Shown: piece by piece, positions 42,632 to 55,946 of the stretch
How positions within the stretch are numbered: the stretch's first letter is position 1
How the letters are laid out: the number at the start of each line of letters is the position of its first letter
DNA from: Lyophyllum atratum
Lineage: Eukaryota > Basidiomycota > Agaricomycetes > Agaricales > Lyophyllaceae
Direction of reading: 5' to 3'
Assembly: GCA_014905825.1 (NCBI GenBank)
Contig: JACGCN010000057.1
Coordinates: forward strand, 173,889 to 237,888
DNA: 64,000 bases
Program-made: the position numbers and the translations under genes
The notes under the pieces: generated by a model
Told to the model about the DNA's origin: nothing
Databases searched by the model: none
What the model saw: only the letters and a program-made list of their open reading frames with translations

Positions 42632-45600
42632 TTATGTAGGATCCAGTGGGTAGTGATATACTTTCCGGAACATCTGCCATACTTTGTCGATGGTCTGCAT
42701 AAGTGTATCCACCGTGGAGTGGAAGTCGTGGACTGGCCAAGAGAACGTTAGGATATGTTGGATTGGTAGAAGCGCATATCGTTCCGCGGCAGACGTCGAT
42801 TCAGGGGGATGCGGGCTGGCCTCCGTTTCATGAGTAGTGTGTGTCTCTGCTGGAGAGGGAGCTGAAGATTTTTGTGTGTCGGTCGGTATAGGGCTGGTGG
42901 AGATGGGAACCGTAGGAGTGAGTGACTCAGAGGATGGTGCAGGGTCTTCAGCAAACCACCGCTTCGTCCCAGTGGTGGTGGTATAGGCCACCGTAGTAAC
43001 CGTGACAGGCTCAGGTACGTCGTTCCACCCTGCGCCCGCAATCGCGGAGTAATTTTCCATGATGCGTCCCATTCTCTGTATTTCATTGCCGAGACGATGC
43101 ATGGCGAGAAGGCTTGCAATGACCAAAGCCCAGGTTACCAACGTGATAGGACTAAATCTTGGCCAGCCTTTCTGCGTCCATGCTCTAGAACGCACTGTCA
43201 GGGACAAGCGGGGATAGAAGAACTGTTCCATCGAATAGTTAAGAAGCTTGCTGCCTGTAGTGGTCGAGTGCTGATGGGCGAAATTCGACTGCAAGGACCT
43301 GATATCGATACCTGGGAAGAGAATAGTCGATGACATAAATCACAAAGACGAGTCCGATTACATACCACTTCCGTCAATGTTGACTTCCAGTCTCCCAACC
43401 GGGATAGCAAACGAAGGCAGGAATATGTTGAGTGAGGCGCCATCCGTCGCGTTTGCTTTCCCTTTTCCTTTGGGCTCCGTGCTTTCTCCGACGACATAAT
43501 CAACGACAACCGCACCGCCACCAAAGGGACCAACATGCACTCGAACCCAGCTGATGAATTCTTTCCCACTTATCTCCTCAAACGCGACACCTGAACCGCT
43601 AGCTTTTGGCTCTGCCCCTGCGATCATCTCGTGCTTCACTGGGACGCCCTCCAAAGTTGTACTCAGAATGACCACCCTGGGTGGTTTGTCGTCCTTCCCG
43701 CTGAGGACAGGCATCAAATCGCTCGATCCTGGTTGCGCCAAACCGAACTCTAACCACTCCGTGTCTGAATCCGCAGGAGCATTCAAGCAGACCCTCACAG
43801 CGTATGCCTTGGGGGGGAGACCGTCTTCATGGAGGAGAGGTGTCACAGATGCCACCACCGAGGGGATCATGAGCGGACCATCCCGCTTTGGTCGTGGGGG
43901 GTACAGTAATCTCCCAAGTGAAGAGTTGGAGGGAACACGAGGGAGTGCGGCCGCGTTTCCGGTAGGCGTCCAGGGGCGACTCGGGGGCTGCGCAGGTCTT
44001 CCTTTCCCATTTATGTTCCCATTAATCAGGCCTATGGATCGCAGCGCGATCCTACCCCCCTCCTCGGCACACTTTGTGAATCCACCCTTTTGCAACACCG
44101 TTTTCCTCGCTTGTGCATCCCGATAAATGTCCCCAGTCGAGTTATATACCTCGATAGTTGCGGGGGCTCCGTCGATTTCGTTGCGAATAATGGTCGTTGT
44201 GGACTCGGAATCGGCGGCTAAGACTGTAAACCGAGGAAGAACTATTGGTTCGGGATCCGAGTCTTCGGTTTCAGCTCCTGAGCCGGGTGGGGAGGAAGCG
44301 TGTGAGTTTGACCTCGAAATCGTGGTTCGCGCAACCACGAGGATTGTGCCAGTAATGGTGAATGTGAACACATTTTTGGCAGGCGCAACGATTTCGTTCA
44401 TGTTCACATGAAGCGTAATCGGGACTCCAGGGAGCCTGACTGGTTGGCTGGAAGAATTTGAAGTAGACGCAGGCATCGAAGACGATACAGATGACATGGT
44501 ACCGATATGAGAGGACGCTGAAGACGACATTGTCGCGGCGGAGCCCTCGAAAGAATACTCCGCAACATTTTGACCTGGCAAGGGGGCGCGGAGGAGGGAA
44601 GACGTCGAAGATGATGAGTTCGTCCTCGAAGGCTGGGCCGACAGGGCATCTTGGGATGGAGCTGAAATATGAACTTGAGGAGTATTCGAGTCCAAAGACT
44701 CTGCTCGAGACTGGAGTCCAGATTGTCGAGGGGAGGCGCCGATGTCAAAGCCTGTATATCCAACGCCACCATTTACATCCCATTCGCTTCGAAACCCGTC
44801 AACCCAATAGACGTCAGAGCCTTTGCTCTCAAGGCCCACATCCATCCCAAGCAGCGTAGCGACTCCTGGAAACCAGACTCCTTTGCAAGTTCCTTTGTAC
44901 TCGACGTCCATAAGCAACCCCTCAACGCCGGTCCTTTCTTCGGCTCTAGCTTTTCCGCGAATGATGCATGTCATCTCTCCATTTGCCTCTTTCACACCAA
45001 CGCGCCTTCGACCATCGCTTATCCCACCAGGCACATCAACATTTTTCTGAGGTCTTGCCCATCTAACCCGGATGCGCTCAGTGCTTGGGAAGGTACCTTG
45101 TATGCCGCAACCGTCGGAGAACCCGGCGGTAGACGAGTCACTAGATTCGTCGTCAGCAAAGTGAGTGTAGGAGTTGGAGCGTGATGGACGCGAGGAGGTG
45201 GATCGGGTGACATGCGGGTCAGATGTGAGATCCCAGGATGTTCCGTCCTCCTCTATCGAGGACAGAGAGGCAAACGACGCGGAGGTCGCCGTCGGCGGAA
45301 AAATACGGAGTTTAATGTTGTTATGCAAGCATCGAGGGATGGGTATCGAGAGCTAGAAGAAAGCTATAAATGAAGTTGTTATAAGCAAGAGAACACAGGC
45401 TCCTCACCAAATACGGAGATCTAGGTGGTCGTGAGACGTAGGGTATCCACATATCAATAGCAGCCATGAATTGAGCTGCACCTCTCTCCCCAACGGACAA
45501 TCTTCTACTCTTGTATGACGACCTCGATTGACCTTCACTTTCGGTTTCGCTTAGACCTTTGAGCCGGGTTGAAAACACCTTCGGTAACACATAAGAGATG

Positions 45601-46310
45601 TAGTAACCGCTGACAAGGATGTGTCCCGTATATTGGCTATCAATGGTGGCAATGTTTTCACTGCCTAAGTGGGAGGAACCGTCGGTTGACTTAGAGCTCC
45701 TACTGGCAGGTACAGAAGAGGCGGCCGTGGACGAGGAGAGGGAAAACGCGCTATTGAAAGTTTCCGTGGACCGCGCTGGAAGGTTGAGAGCGCGCCCAGC
45801 GTTGTGTAGAAGTGGTGAGAGCGTCGATGAGAAGTTATATGGGACCGAGTGAATGTCGAGGGGATGGACCTGTGAAGTCAAAATCTTCACGTTCTCCTCT
45901 ACAGGTAACACAGTAAGAAACGGCAAGGGCAGACAAAATGAAGCACTACACACCTGGAAAGAGCGGTATCGTCATCCCTGGTTGTACACTCTCTAGAGGT
46001 AAAGATATCTGGAGCGTTGAACGTTGAGTCCTGACACCACGCTGTGCACACATGAAGGAAAGCTTACCTTGAGGTACATTCTTATAGAGGCTCCATCCTT
46101 GTCCTGCTTCGCCTTTCCCTCTATCGCGATGCGTGTTACAACATTGAGTTTATGCTGCTGACCACCAGAAGTGACGGTCGGGGAATAGCTCGAGTTTGTG
46201 GGAGCTGGACTCATGGAATACACGTGTTTCGTGCGCCCTGGCGTAACTGCAGATGAAGTGATCGGGGGATTGAGAGGTTGGTTATGGCGCGAATACGCAG
46301 GTGCAGGCAT
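42632..46310 (-). CDS. Large fungal protein of unknown function with a C-terminal membrane segment
   Basis: Exons 46068-46310, 45954-46008, 45408-45898, 43366-45352 and 42632-43311 give 1151 aa in one frame. The first 290 residues contain hydrophobic-core strands (LNVVTRIAIEG, QYTGHILVSGYYISYVLP, LSIPIPRCLHNNIKLRIFP) that suggest a beta-rich domain. The middle is disordered and Ser-rich, then a second ordered beta-rich part (VPITLHVNMNEIVAPAKN, TFTITGTILVVART, SWVRVHVGPFGGG). A single transmembrane helix (LVTWALVIASLLAMHRL) lies near residue 990, followed by a Thr/Pro-rich region and a short ordered end. I do not recognise the family. The two ordered parts could be folds of the same kind. Start chosen at the Met that gives a disordered N terminus MPAPAYSRHNQ. 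Confidence 0.65.
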
Positions 46311-46693
46311 TTCTTGTAACGTTGATCGTGAGTGTGTAAGTCGTAGTCTGGAGCGCGCGTTCCGCTCGCAAGAAGCTTTATAGATATTCGAGTGCGCTGC
46401 AGGCAGTAGTGGAGTGGGGAGGCTGAAGTAGATGAATGGAGGATGTCGGACAAGAAAGGGACTCAGGCCACAGACACGGTTCGGGCGCGTCAGACGCGTC
46501 CACAATGAGAAACATTCGGTCAAAGTGACACTCAAGCGTGACAATAAACAAAACAAACTTTGATTCGTATCCATGGCAAAGCAACCGACGAGATAAACAT
46601 TCGACAAAGTACATAGTATGTGTGTAGTATACAAATTACAGGACTAGGGATGAGAGACACAAAACTCGCAGTACCAACAGTCAAAACCAGGTC
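46311..46693. other. Intergenic, promoter of the large unknown gene
   Basis: 383 bases between two minus-strand genes. No gene or clear motif seen. Confidence 0.45.
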
Positions 46694-48932
46694 TCACCGC
46701 GCCCAGGCAGAGTGTAACAAGTCACGTAGCACCATCGCCTCTTCCTTGTAATTCAAGGGGCTGATCGACGATATTCCATACCGAGTGCGTGTCGTTCCCT
46801 ATGGAGAGAGATAGGTGGGTGTTACAAGGGTAGGGAATAGTCTAGCACATACATTGTAGTCGTCTTGTTTTGCACGGCATGCAAAGTTATATGACGTGCA
46901 ATTCGCCTTGTGCAAGATCACATTATATTTGGCGTCATTCGTATCCTGACGGAAGGTTAGGTCAAAAAAAAAAATGCAGAAAGTAAGTCGCGTACTTTGA
47001 TTTCGACGAGGTCGTTGGCGGGCATGCCAAAGACCGCGAGACCCACTTCGTTAAAGCCTTGCAGCCAAGCTTGGCCGGACCAGTCGGCGACAGCCATGGA
47101 CATAATGTAACTGCGAAGTAGAAAGCATCAGGCTCAGTCAAAATTCTTAATTCATGAAGGCAGACGCACCGATGTTCCGGAGAATCAAAACTCTTGTTAC
47201 ACTTCTCACATCGCCAACTCCCATTCACCTCGACCACTTTCTTGCTGCATCCCGGAGTTTGACATGCTGGGTACGAGATATTGTCGGACTTGATGTGCAT
47301 AATGGTCGCCCTCGTGGAGAAATAATCGACTTTGTCTTGTTGTCCAAGCTGAGCTTCCTTGACCTCGTTGATACTACGCATCTCCGCACGCTTGAAGCCG
47401 CTCATCATGCCACCTCCGGTATTGGAGTGTGCTTGGAAGGCCTGCCCGGCTCCAATCGAGTCATACCATCCTCGGAGCGCAAAACACTCCTTGATATCGG
47501 GGTTAATGGTCATCGTACTCGAACTGAACATCGAGAGTGAACGACCTGGAGATCATTTAGTGTGGATAAAGTCTGAAACGCTGGCATACCCACCGCCGAA
47601 GTCTCCAATCTTGACACCCTTGAAAGCGATGACAGGGAAATCTTCTGAGTTGTACTGTTCTGCTTGCTTGCCCCATAACGTCAACCGCACTGAGTATCCA
47701 GATTGGTCCACCAGAGTGAGCTCCCGTTTTGGGATCTACAAATAAGGATATTCATCAGGAACGAAGGCAGATCAAAGGGCTAAAACATGACCCGCCGTTT
47801 TATTCTGCTGCTTAGAAATAATCTCAGTCACAGGAGCCACATCCTTGACGATCGCGATGACATCTGAACGCCCGCAATAATGAGATCATGGAAAATATTA
47901 GGAGATGCATCAGAACGTACCACAAGTCGAATCCTTTGGCTGGTCCTCAAGACCGCTCAACGGAACAAAGTGATATTTGATCATGGGAAGGTTAGTGGCC
48001 TCATGACACTGGAGAGACGACATTTAGTACATCATTCACCCAAGCGGATAAACCTTACCTCTTCCACCTCCGTATTGCGCTCGAAGCCAAGTTCGTAGTC
48101 GTTGGTGAGATTAGAAAACTTCTTTTTCGCGAGGTTGACGCGGGCTTTTGAGATGTAATAGACCTTCCCCTCTTCCAGTTTGGGGTAAAGCTCGTCGACA
48201 GCGAGATTGAAGCCGGTGGCACGGATTTCTCCTGTCTCGTCCATCAAAGTGACGTTGAATAGCTTTCCTTCGCCCCTTGCATTTGACCAAGTTTTGATAT
48301 CAGATTTTTGAATGACGCGCGCTTTGATCGTCCAGTTGTTCTGGTAGGGACTCAGGCCTTCGATTGGGAAAATCGAACCGCGTCCGCCTCTGGCGGAGGG
48401 AGCGGGATTGTTGGTCTGGTGATGTTGAACTGGTGGCTTTGAAGACGAAGCGGCAGCAGCAGCAGGCGCTGGTGCTGGTGTTGACCCTGCACTTTGGGGT
48501 GTATCCGCGACTTCGGTGAGTGGTTTAGGGTCACCAATCTTTTCGGCTGTGGTTTCAAGGACGCGTAGTGCAAGAATGATGATCAAACTGGTAAATATGA
48601 GATGGTTAGTGGGATGCTGCGTCGTGGTTAAGTCGCGTCGCGTACCGCTTCTCTTGTATATAATTACACGTCAGTTTCTCAATCACGGCGACCGTGTGCT
48701 TTCCAATTGTCTGGTCATTGACCATGCTGTTGAGCTGAGTCGCGAGCATGGCTTGGAGAAAGTTGATGCCATCTGACATGATAATGCGGAATCTGTCGGT
48801 GCCGCCTGCGTTTCCAGAGTTGACCTTCTTGATAGACAGAAACTGTACAGTGTGGGGGCCGTTGAAGAGATCATCGTCGTCGGGGGACGCATTGGAGAGT
48901 CGGTGACAACTGCCTGCTGTGAGCTGAACCAT
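46694..48932 (-). CDS. RFA1: RPA1 (RFA1), large subunit of replication protein A
   Basis: Nine exons (48646-48932, 48059-48587, 47921-48008, 47796-47863, 47594-47735, 47170-47545, about 46996-47110, about 46853-46945, 46694-46798) give 600 aa. It is the main eukaryotic single-stranded DNA-binding protein, needed in replication, repair and telomere upkeep. Seen in order: N-terminal OB (MVQLTAGSC, the family start), linker rich in Ala/Pro/Gln, DBD-A (WTIKARVIQKSDIKTWSN), DBD-B (CDVIAIVKDV, KRELTLVDQSGYSVRLTLWG), and DBD-C with a zinc finger (CQTPGCSKK ... CEKCNKSF). The intron at 47736-47795 appears to start with GC (ACG|GCGGGT): the GT four bases later breaks the frame, whereas GC gives QQNKTIPKRELTLVD. 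Exon ends near 46945-46996 may be off by one or two bases. Confidence 0.92.
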
Positions 48933-49295
48933 GTTTGACGGTCTGTGGATGAAGAGAAATGGTGACTAATAGTGACAATCTGCGTGACGGTACGCGCAGA
49001 GATGTGGCGTGAGAATATCTCGCGGCATCACGCACCCTTGACAAATCAAGATTTCAATTTCAATTTGATTTCCATGTCACTTGTTGTACATCTTCCAACG
49101 GAAAGGCATTGCCGTCGTGTCGACCAGGCCCGACAGGTAGGAGTTTACATATATCACGACAGAAGCCAATCTCATGGTAATTAAGATGGTGCTGATTATA
49201 GAATTGTTTGGTGTATGTACTAACTCAAGTAGGTAGGTTCAAAAATAACGCAAATTTATCATACTATCTTGGCACTCGGCCATTCCACGTCCAAC
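48933..49295. other. Intergenic, RPA1 promoter
   Basis: 363 bases between RPA1 and the 3' end of the IDO gene. ACGCG-like cores are present near 48986 (TACGCGCA), close to the RPA1 start, as expected for an S-phase gene. Nothing else seen. Confidence 0.4.
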
Positions 49296-50788
49296 TCAGT
49301 TCCTCTTGAGCACCGCGCGTCTCGTCGCATCCCGGCCAGCCTTCAGAAGTGCCGACAACTCATTCCCGCCTGTGCCTCGTACTGGTTCACCTCCGGACGC
49401 CCGTCTTGCCTCCAACTTGTCCATCATCGCGCTCACGGGACATCCGCCGCGTGTAGATGTCGATCGGGACATTGTCACGACATACAGGCACGCTATCTTC
49501 ATGTGCTCGTCCCTCAATCTCTTCAAGGCTAGCACCGCGTTGTCATATGGGTCCCGCAGCGTGGGGAACCTCTGCGCCAGTTGGCGGACTGGTTTAGGAG
49601 AGGCGGCAACGAAATTCAGGTACTCCCGATGCCTGCCCGGCATGTAGCGGCGCATTCTCTCCATGAAGCCATGATCTGCCCTCTTGTTGCTCTCCGAAGG
49701 GACAGGAACCCGCTTTTCCCGTAAAGCGTGGTCTATGTCAAGGAAAAGGTCGACGGCATGCATCACGCTACTCTGGCCAGCTGAAGGTCCGCTGAGGTCC
49801 AGCGTGTCCGAATTCTCGACGCCCTCGTAGCTCCACTTGCGTGCATTCGGCCCCTTTGCACCGCTCCCTTCAAACCATGGACGAATATCGAAATAAAAGG
49901 CATGTGGATCGCATGTAGGACGAACGGACTGAATGACTTCGCGGATGTCGCCGATTATCCCGGCCAGTCTGTTGAGGTCTCGCGACACCTTCGAGATCGT
50001 GGTGAAATCTGTGAATGTGGGGAGGTTGTTGTAGTCATCGATGATCCGCAACATCTCCACTCCGCGCAACTCGGCCCGCGCAGACGCGATGTAGAAGTTT
50101 CTCTCGTCTTCCGTTCCGGAGAACAGATTTTCAAATTCGATGTTGTTCGCAGAGAGGGGCTGGCTTGGGTCAATGGGGACACAGTTCCACAGGACCGTGT
50201 CGGCAAAGGTCAAAACCGGCGCGATACCGAGATGACGCGATACAGCGACTAGAGGCTGCGCGAGAGATTTCGGGACAATGATGTCGGAGTTGTCGCCTGA
50301 TGGAGGTTGTGAATGAACATAGAGGTTGACGAGCCACGCCAGGACTAGATGAGCGCGTTGCAACTGACGAAGATCATCTTGAAGCAATTCTGTATCTAGA
50401 ATTGGCCACTGAAGAGAACAAGAAGGTAAGAAATCGTTTAAACATTAACGAACTGGACGTCACTTACTGCCCTAATGCCAGATCTCCAGGTTTCCCCTAG
50501 AGGTCGCCTCAAGATAGCTTCTTCTCTATCATCTTCTCCCAGAGGCAAGTTACCGTTCGCTTCAGCTAACGCATGCTCCCAGATTTCAAACATTTCTGGT
50601 AGCCGCGGGAGTGGGCGTGTAGGAAAGAAGCCAGTCTCCGAATCGACATCGAAATCGGAATGTGAACGGCGTTCCACAATAGCTCGGCGATGATTCGCGT
50701 TGAGCGTGGAGGTGAACAGCGACAATGCGAGTCGAAAGAACAGTCGGAAAAAGTGGGGGGGCGAGGGGAGAAGGTTGATGACGTCCAT
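49296..50788 (-). CDS. Indoleamine 2,3-dioxygenase (IDO family)
   Basis: Exons 50468-50788 and 49296-50408 give 477 aa. IDO uses heme to open the indole ring of tryptophan to N-formylkynurenine, the entry to NAD synthesis in fungi. Recognised pieces are LPRLPEMFEIWEHAL, HLVLAWLVNLYVHS, AVSRHLGIAPVLTFADTVLWN, the heme-ligand region MPGRHREYLNFV with the proximal His, and RGTGGNELSALLKAGRDATR at the C terminus. It is close to the usual fungal length of 400-480 aa. A long upstream gap (about 1.1 kb) could hold regulation. The first 30 residues are hydrophobic (PPHFFRLFFRLALSLF) and may be a poorly placed start rather than a targeting signal. Confidence 0.87.
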
Positions 50789-51901
50789 GTTGTCAGTAAA
50801 GCTCGAGTGCTGTCAAAGGCGAAGTACGAATTCCTTGCTCGAACGAAGCTGGGACTCTAAGCACCTGGCCATGCTCCTTTATAAACTGCACGCATCTCCG
50901 CCACATCAGTTTGACAGTATGCGCGCAAACAGCTTTTTGCCCAATATATTGACCAGTTCTGTGGTTCAGATGTTAGCTCAGGTATCGCCCCTGGCGGATG
51001 AATCTGCGGTGCGGCTCCCGGCAGCGTGAAGGGTCGTCTCGGAATACCTCCGTTGACTGAATCTTTCCATCTGGCCCCTCGATCGCGATCAAGTATCCAA
51101 TCTCAATGTATCGAAATGTAGTTTCTGCCTAATTTTGATACCCCAGGGATACTAGTCGCGTCTCGTGCTGGCCCCCTCATGTCAGTCAGTGGAGCCCGAA
51201 TAACCTGGCAACACCCCCAAATGCTCACACCATCTTCACCAGTCTTCACTCCGTCAGTTAGGCGAGATAAAGCGCATACCCAGCTTTCGAGTTGTTTTGA
51301 TAATAGTGATCCGCTGAGCGTCTCATTTAGTTAAATCGAGTTCTCAGTTTCAGCCAGTCCTAATACAAGAATGCCCTTGTATTTTGAGCGCCCGAGCCAT
51401 CAATTCCTGTACCCACAATACCTCATCATCATATCAAGCGTGTTATCCCAATCACCTTCCTGTTTGGAACAAGTGTGGAATCCCGTGGGCATTGTAAACC
51501 GCCTACAGGTACATCGATGGGCCTACAACGCAAGAACGATGAGGGCCTAGAGAGCTGTCTCTTGGTATTGAATATTGAACGCTCGACCCTCAGATCGGGA
51601 TAGCCGGTCATCTAAACCCCCTTTGGCCAAGTGGATGTTTGGAGACATTTGGATCAGATCGCGTCGCTGTTGTCCAAAGTTTTGAGCAAGCCGACCGTCG
51701 CTGACCGCGGCAGCTTGCCAATGCCACAGCTCGGAATTACAGCTACGGTGTGTAACTAAGACTGCCACTGAGACTGAACATATGATGCTTTGTGCTTGGG
51801 GTTCTGAAGCTTTTGAGCATCGTTTCACTCAGGTTATTTCGATATGCGCGGACGGAGACAAAACATGGGTCATCCGATACTAATTATGTACAGAGCATTA
51901 T
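50789..51901. other. 1.1-kb intergenic region, no gene seen
   Basis: This is the longest clear gap after the 56-kb one. Short frames on both strands (for example minus 51547-51828) show no motif, no good splice pattern and no repeat. It contains the IDO promoter and the 3' flank of the hydrolase gene. Confidence 0.5.
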
Positions 51902-53812
51902 TTATGGACGATTGACCTGGTGCTTCCACTTGAGCCAGATGAAATTACCATCCCCGCCGTTGTCTTTGATTTCACATTTACGCCGCGCAACCTCGCGAAC
52001 CTTCTCCCTGACTCCTACCTTTCCATTGCGAATATTATCGAAGTTTGCAAGTAATTCGTCAAGGGTGATGCCGGTACCTCCGCCGGCACTGTGAGAACCG
52101 CGGACCATTGCCCCGATTTCATCTTCAGTTGGTAATGCATACTTCATGGGTTTGTGAGTGCCTGCATCCTGCGACTTTAGATGCTCCGGAATCGACAGGC
52201 TGGGCACCGAAGACAGGTAAGGCGAGTCCGGGGCGAAAAATCTGGATACGATCTCGTCGGAAACCTCATTCAATGTGGGGGGAGACCATGCGGGGCGTTG
52301 GGAACTTGGAATCTTGTCAATAAGAACCGCCCTGACACCGGTGGCGAAATCGGGACTTGCACCGTTCTGGAGATTGGGAACTTGTCGTTCAGGTACAAAT
52401 ATAATGACGACAGGAAATTTACTCACGCAATAGGCGGTCGCGATCTTCAGTTCCATGTCCAACGCCTGTAGAAGGGTCATCTTCTCGCCCTGGCGGATCG
52501 CCTTGAGGGCAACCTTTAGACTAGTGGGGCTCCGTAAGTGCAGTGTTTTTAGGGTTTGTATTGCCCACTGCGATACAGCTGGGGAGGTATGCTCTGCGAG
52601 TTTATTGAGGTCCTGGATAATCTTCTCGACCTTGTTATGCCGGAAGGCATAATCAAGAGCATCGCGCGTCTCGCCAACAAGTGCCAAAGGCGGCTCCTCA
52701 GGTAACCGCTCCGCTGTGAATTCCTCAACGGTACTGTTAATCACGCTCGGATGGGCATTCTCAAGGGCAGACAGTCGATCAAGAAGAATAGGAATCCGTC
52801 GAGAAGGCACATAATGGGTTGCAAATCCAAGCTCGCTGTTTCACCATGATTAGTATCCAGCTAACAAGGATATTGATGACGCACAAAACATGTCTCCCAC
52901 GGATAGTGTCACCAGTCAAGGACAGATATGTCCCCACTTCTCCATCCAACCTTGACAAGAAATAGCTACCACCGACATCGGGGCAATAGCCAATTTTAGT
53001 TTCGGGCATCGAGAACAGTGTATTCTCTGTGGCAATCCTAAATGGCGCGTGCGCGGCAAGTCCAACACCACCACCCACTATAAAAGGGTAATGTTGAACA
53101 CGCGCGTTGAGTTACAGTCATGAGTGATGATGACCCACTGGTGTGGCCGTCGAGAACGGCAACATATGGCTTTCGCAAAGTTGCCAAAATGTAGTCCATT
53201 TCGAATCTGTGGCATTCGATGCGTGATGAGTACCACATCACATCACTAGGCTTCCTTCTCACTCTCGCTTGAAGAAATCAACTGCTTTGGGCCGCGTTTC
53301 CACCTTTGAAGCGTTTTCCACAACGCCTGTATTGCCGCGTTGTCAGGGATGGGAGCCGCAACTGTGATAGCAGGCTTACTCGCAACGTCACCTCCGGCGC
53401 AGAATGCCCGCCCAACACCAGTGCCTACAATGGTACCGCAAAGATCGGAAGCACTCCATTCCTTGTGAAGTGCATCATAGATTAAATCAAAGCAACACAT
53501 GAGCAACTGTGTACTCACCTCGATTTTGGGACGCAGGAGCTCCAGCATAGGTTCATCAAGGGCATTCAGTTTCAATGGCCTGTTAAGAATGTAGGTGCGC
53601 ACAGCCAAATTACACTCGAATAACACAGGAGGCTGATGAATCTGTCGGTTGAGCTGGCACGTAGCAGTGGGCGGTATTCGTACCTCTGACTTAGTTACAG
53701 AGCTGGACATCGACATCATTTGCTGAGCGATAGCACGAGTCCTGTGGGATGCGCGAAGGCCGCTGCGAGACATCCCCTTGAGTAGGGTTGTGGTCAGCAT
53801 CCGGAAACCCAA
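51902..53812 (-). CDS. EHD3: 3-hydroxyisobutyryl-CoA hydrolase, mitochondrial
   Basis: Eight exons (53684-53812, 53519-53632, 53380-53461, 53263-53326, 53139-53206, 52885-53077, 52427-52835, 51902-52366) give 507 aa. A crotonase-fold hydrolase of valine breakdown. Seen: [21 protein letters not shown], the oxyanion segment [41 protein letters not shown], and the C-terminal HIBCH-specific part ([10 protein letters not shown]). The glutamate of PETKIG is the catalytic acid. The start is rich in Arg, Ser and Thr without acidic residues, fitting a mitochondrial presequence. A Met at 53800 is an alternative start. It is divergent from TBCE. Confidence 0.9.
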
Positions 53813-53921
53813 GCAATGTTTGTGTCCTGGTGGTCAAGGTTGGAAAAAGCCAAGTCACGTTCTAGGGTTAAGGTCTGCGTTCACTTCCACACCAAATAAT
53901 TATCTGCCATTCTCCGCAACC
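53813..53921. promoter_or_regulatory. Divergent promoter, EHD3 / TBCE
   Basis: 109 bases between start codons of opposite genes. No diagnostic motif seen. Confidence 0.4.
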
Positions 53922-55946
53922 ATGGAACCACCAGCAGAAGGAACTCGTATCCGGCTTGCTGGCCATTTGGGAACCGTCCGATTCGTCGGCAACGTCGACA
54001 ATACATCTGGTACTTGGCTAGGCATTGAATGGGACGACCCATCACGCGGTAAGCACGACGGAATCAAAGACGGCAAACGGTATTTCACTTGTCGGTAAGG
54101 ACAGGCTCATCCCTTTTTCAACGCTGCCAGTTCAAGATAGGCTTTAGCGCTCAGAATTCAGGATCGTTTATTCGGCCATCGGCGAATATTTTCCATGGTC
54201 GTTCTTTTCTAGAGGCTCTAGCGTCCAAATACATCGAGATCCCTCATGGCTCTGAATCGCAGGAAAGCGTGGTGCTTGGATCCTCACAAGGGGCTATTGT
54301 TGTCGAGGCCGTACGTCTGGACAAGATCAGAGGAAACCTATCGAACTTAGGCCGGTTGCGCGAAGTGAGCTTGGATAACCAAGATGTAGCAAGGTGTGAC
54401 CCAGCAGGGACAATAAGAGAAACTTGCCCAAGTGAGTAGTCTGCACCGACTTACCCCTACAGATCTTTTTGTTACTATTGGTTCCTAGATATACGAGGCC
54501 TTGATCTTTCCACGAGTCTTCTCTCAGGTTGGGACGATGTAGCCTTGATTACACAAGAACTGCCTATTCTCCAGAGGCTGGGTTTAAAGTTAGCACAACT
54601 CTGTCTTCTGTGTTTTCAATCGTTCTCATATCTCCGCGCAATTCAGTCGAAACCGGCTTCAGCCTGTTACAAACTGTGCAGCCATGGAAACGGCTTTTCT
54701 ACGTTTGACTGAACTGCAGCTGAATGGTACCATGTTAACTTGGCTAGAAATGCAAACCGCTATCGCTGCCATGCCCAACCTCCGAATTCTTGAGATGGGC
54801 TATAATCGCCTAACGCATCTGCAAATCCCCGGGGCCAAATATCCGCCTCCAAACAATACTGTCCAGGTCATCAATCTCGATAGTAATGCGTGCTCCGACT
54901 GGGTTCACATATGGAAGTCCCTAAACCATTATACCTCGTATGTCGTTTTCTCCGGGGAATGGTATGCGTTGCCAATCACGGTCATAAGCTTGCAGCGACT
55001 TATATTGACGTCCAATTGTATTGGCGCTATCCCTTTTCCAGAAAGTCCACAGCAAGGGTTGCACACTGTAAAACATATCTCGCTATCATATAATAAGATT
55101 GACGCCTGGAGCGACGTAGACGCGTTGTCGTCCTGGTGCCCAGGCTTGGAGACCCTGACGTTAAGCGGAAACCCATTGACGAGTCAGTGTTTCCAACGCC
55201 ACCATGTCATTCGATGTTGCCTGAAGCCGGGTTTCTCAGGTCAAGTGCGACATCCACGACCCTTCACCATATCTAGGATTCCGTCCCTGTCAACGCTGGA
55301 TGGAGCGGTGGTGAGTTCAGCCCGAGCGTCACGGCTGGTTTTTTTCACCCCTGACCTACCCATTTATGTCGACCAGATATCGCAGAGAGAACGCGCCGAT
55401 TCTGAAATTTTATACCTGTCCTATGTCATTCGTGAGCCTGGATCAGAGGAGGAGCGACGTCAGGCACACCCGCAGTGGCTCAATCTGTGCAAGAGTGGGT
55501 GCTTTGTTTTGGCTCTTTACACTGGCTCAAACGTACTTCCGTAAGAGCACGGTAAACCGGATGACGCGGCGAAAGGCAGCGCAGTACAGGACAAACTCAG
55601 TCAGCGTCTGATTGGTGCGAGTCCCTCAAAATAAAGTTTCCTTGCTTTCTCACACGTCCCGCAAGCACTAAACCTATATCGGAGCCTCAGCTCAAGTGCC
55701 GCCAGCGACAAACAGCAGGCGTTGGAGTCACAACCCCTTGTGCTACGTGTCCTGCCCACGATGACGCTGCGCGCCCTTCGAATGAAGACTTGTAAGATGC
55801 TCAAAATAAAGGCAACCATCCTCATTTGGTTACAGCAGACCGATGGCACGCTCATGGAACTAAGCAATGATCGTGATGAACAGGATTTGGGTTGGTTAGG
55901 TCTAGACGACGGTGCAACTGTTGTGTTTCATGCCACACAAACATAG
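53922..55946 (+). CDS. PAC2: Tubulin-folding cofactor E (TBCE)
   Basis: Nine exons (53922-54094, 54148-54431, 54489-54588, 54647-54937, 54989-55182, 55240-55310, 55377-55494, 55546-55614, 55666-55946) give 526 aa, the family length. It binds alpha-tubulin and helps assemble and dismantle tubulin dimers. Seen: N-terminal CAP-Gly domain (GHLGTVRFVGNV, TWLGIEWDDPSRGKHDG), leucine-rich repeats (LRILEMGYNRLTHL, LETLTLSGNPLTS), the LRR cap RADSEILYLSYVI, and a C-terminal ubiquitin-like domain (LRVLPTMTLRALRMKTCKML). The intron 54938-54988 is 51 nt with no stop, so a retained form would stay in frame. Confidence 0.92.

Noticed and set aside
45619..45852. Plus-strand frames opposite the large unknown gene (and similar long antisense frames at 43554-44411 and 44669-45184)
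   Set aside because: They lack splice logic and family motifs; the minus-strand frame is continuous over five exons and explains the open antisense by codon bias.
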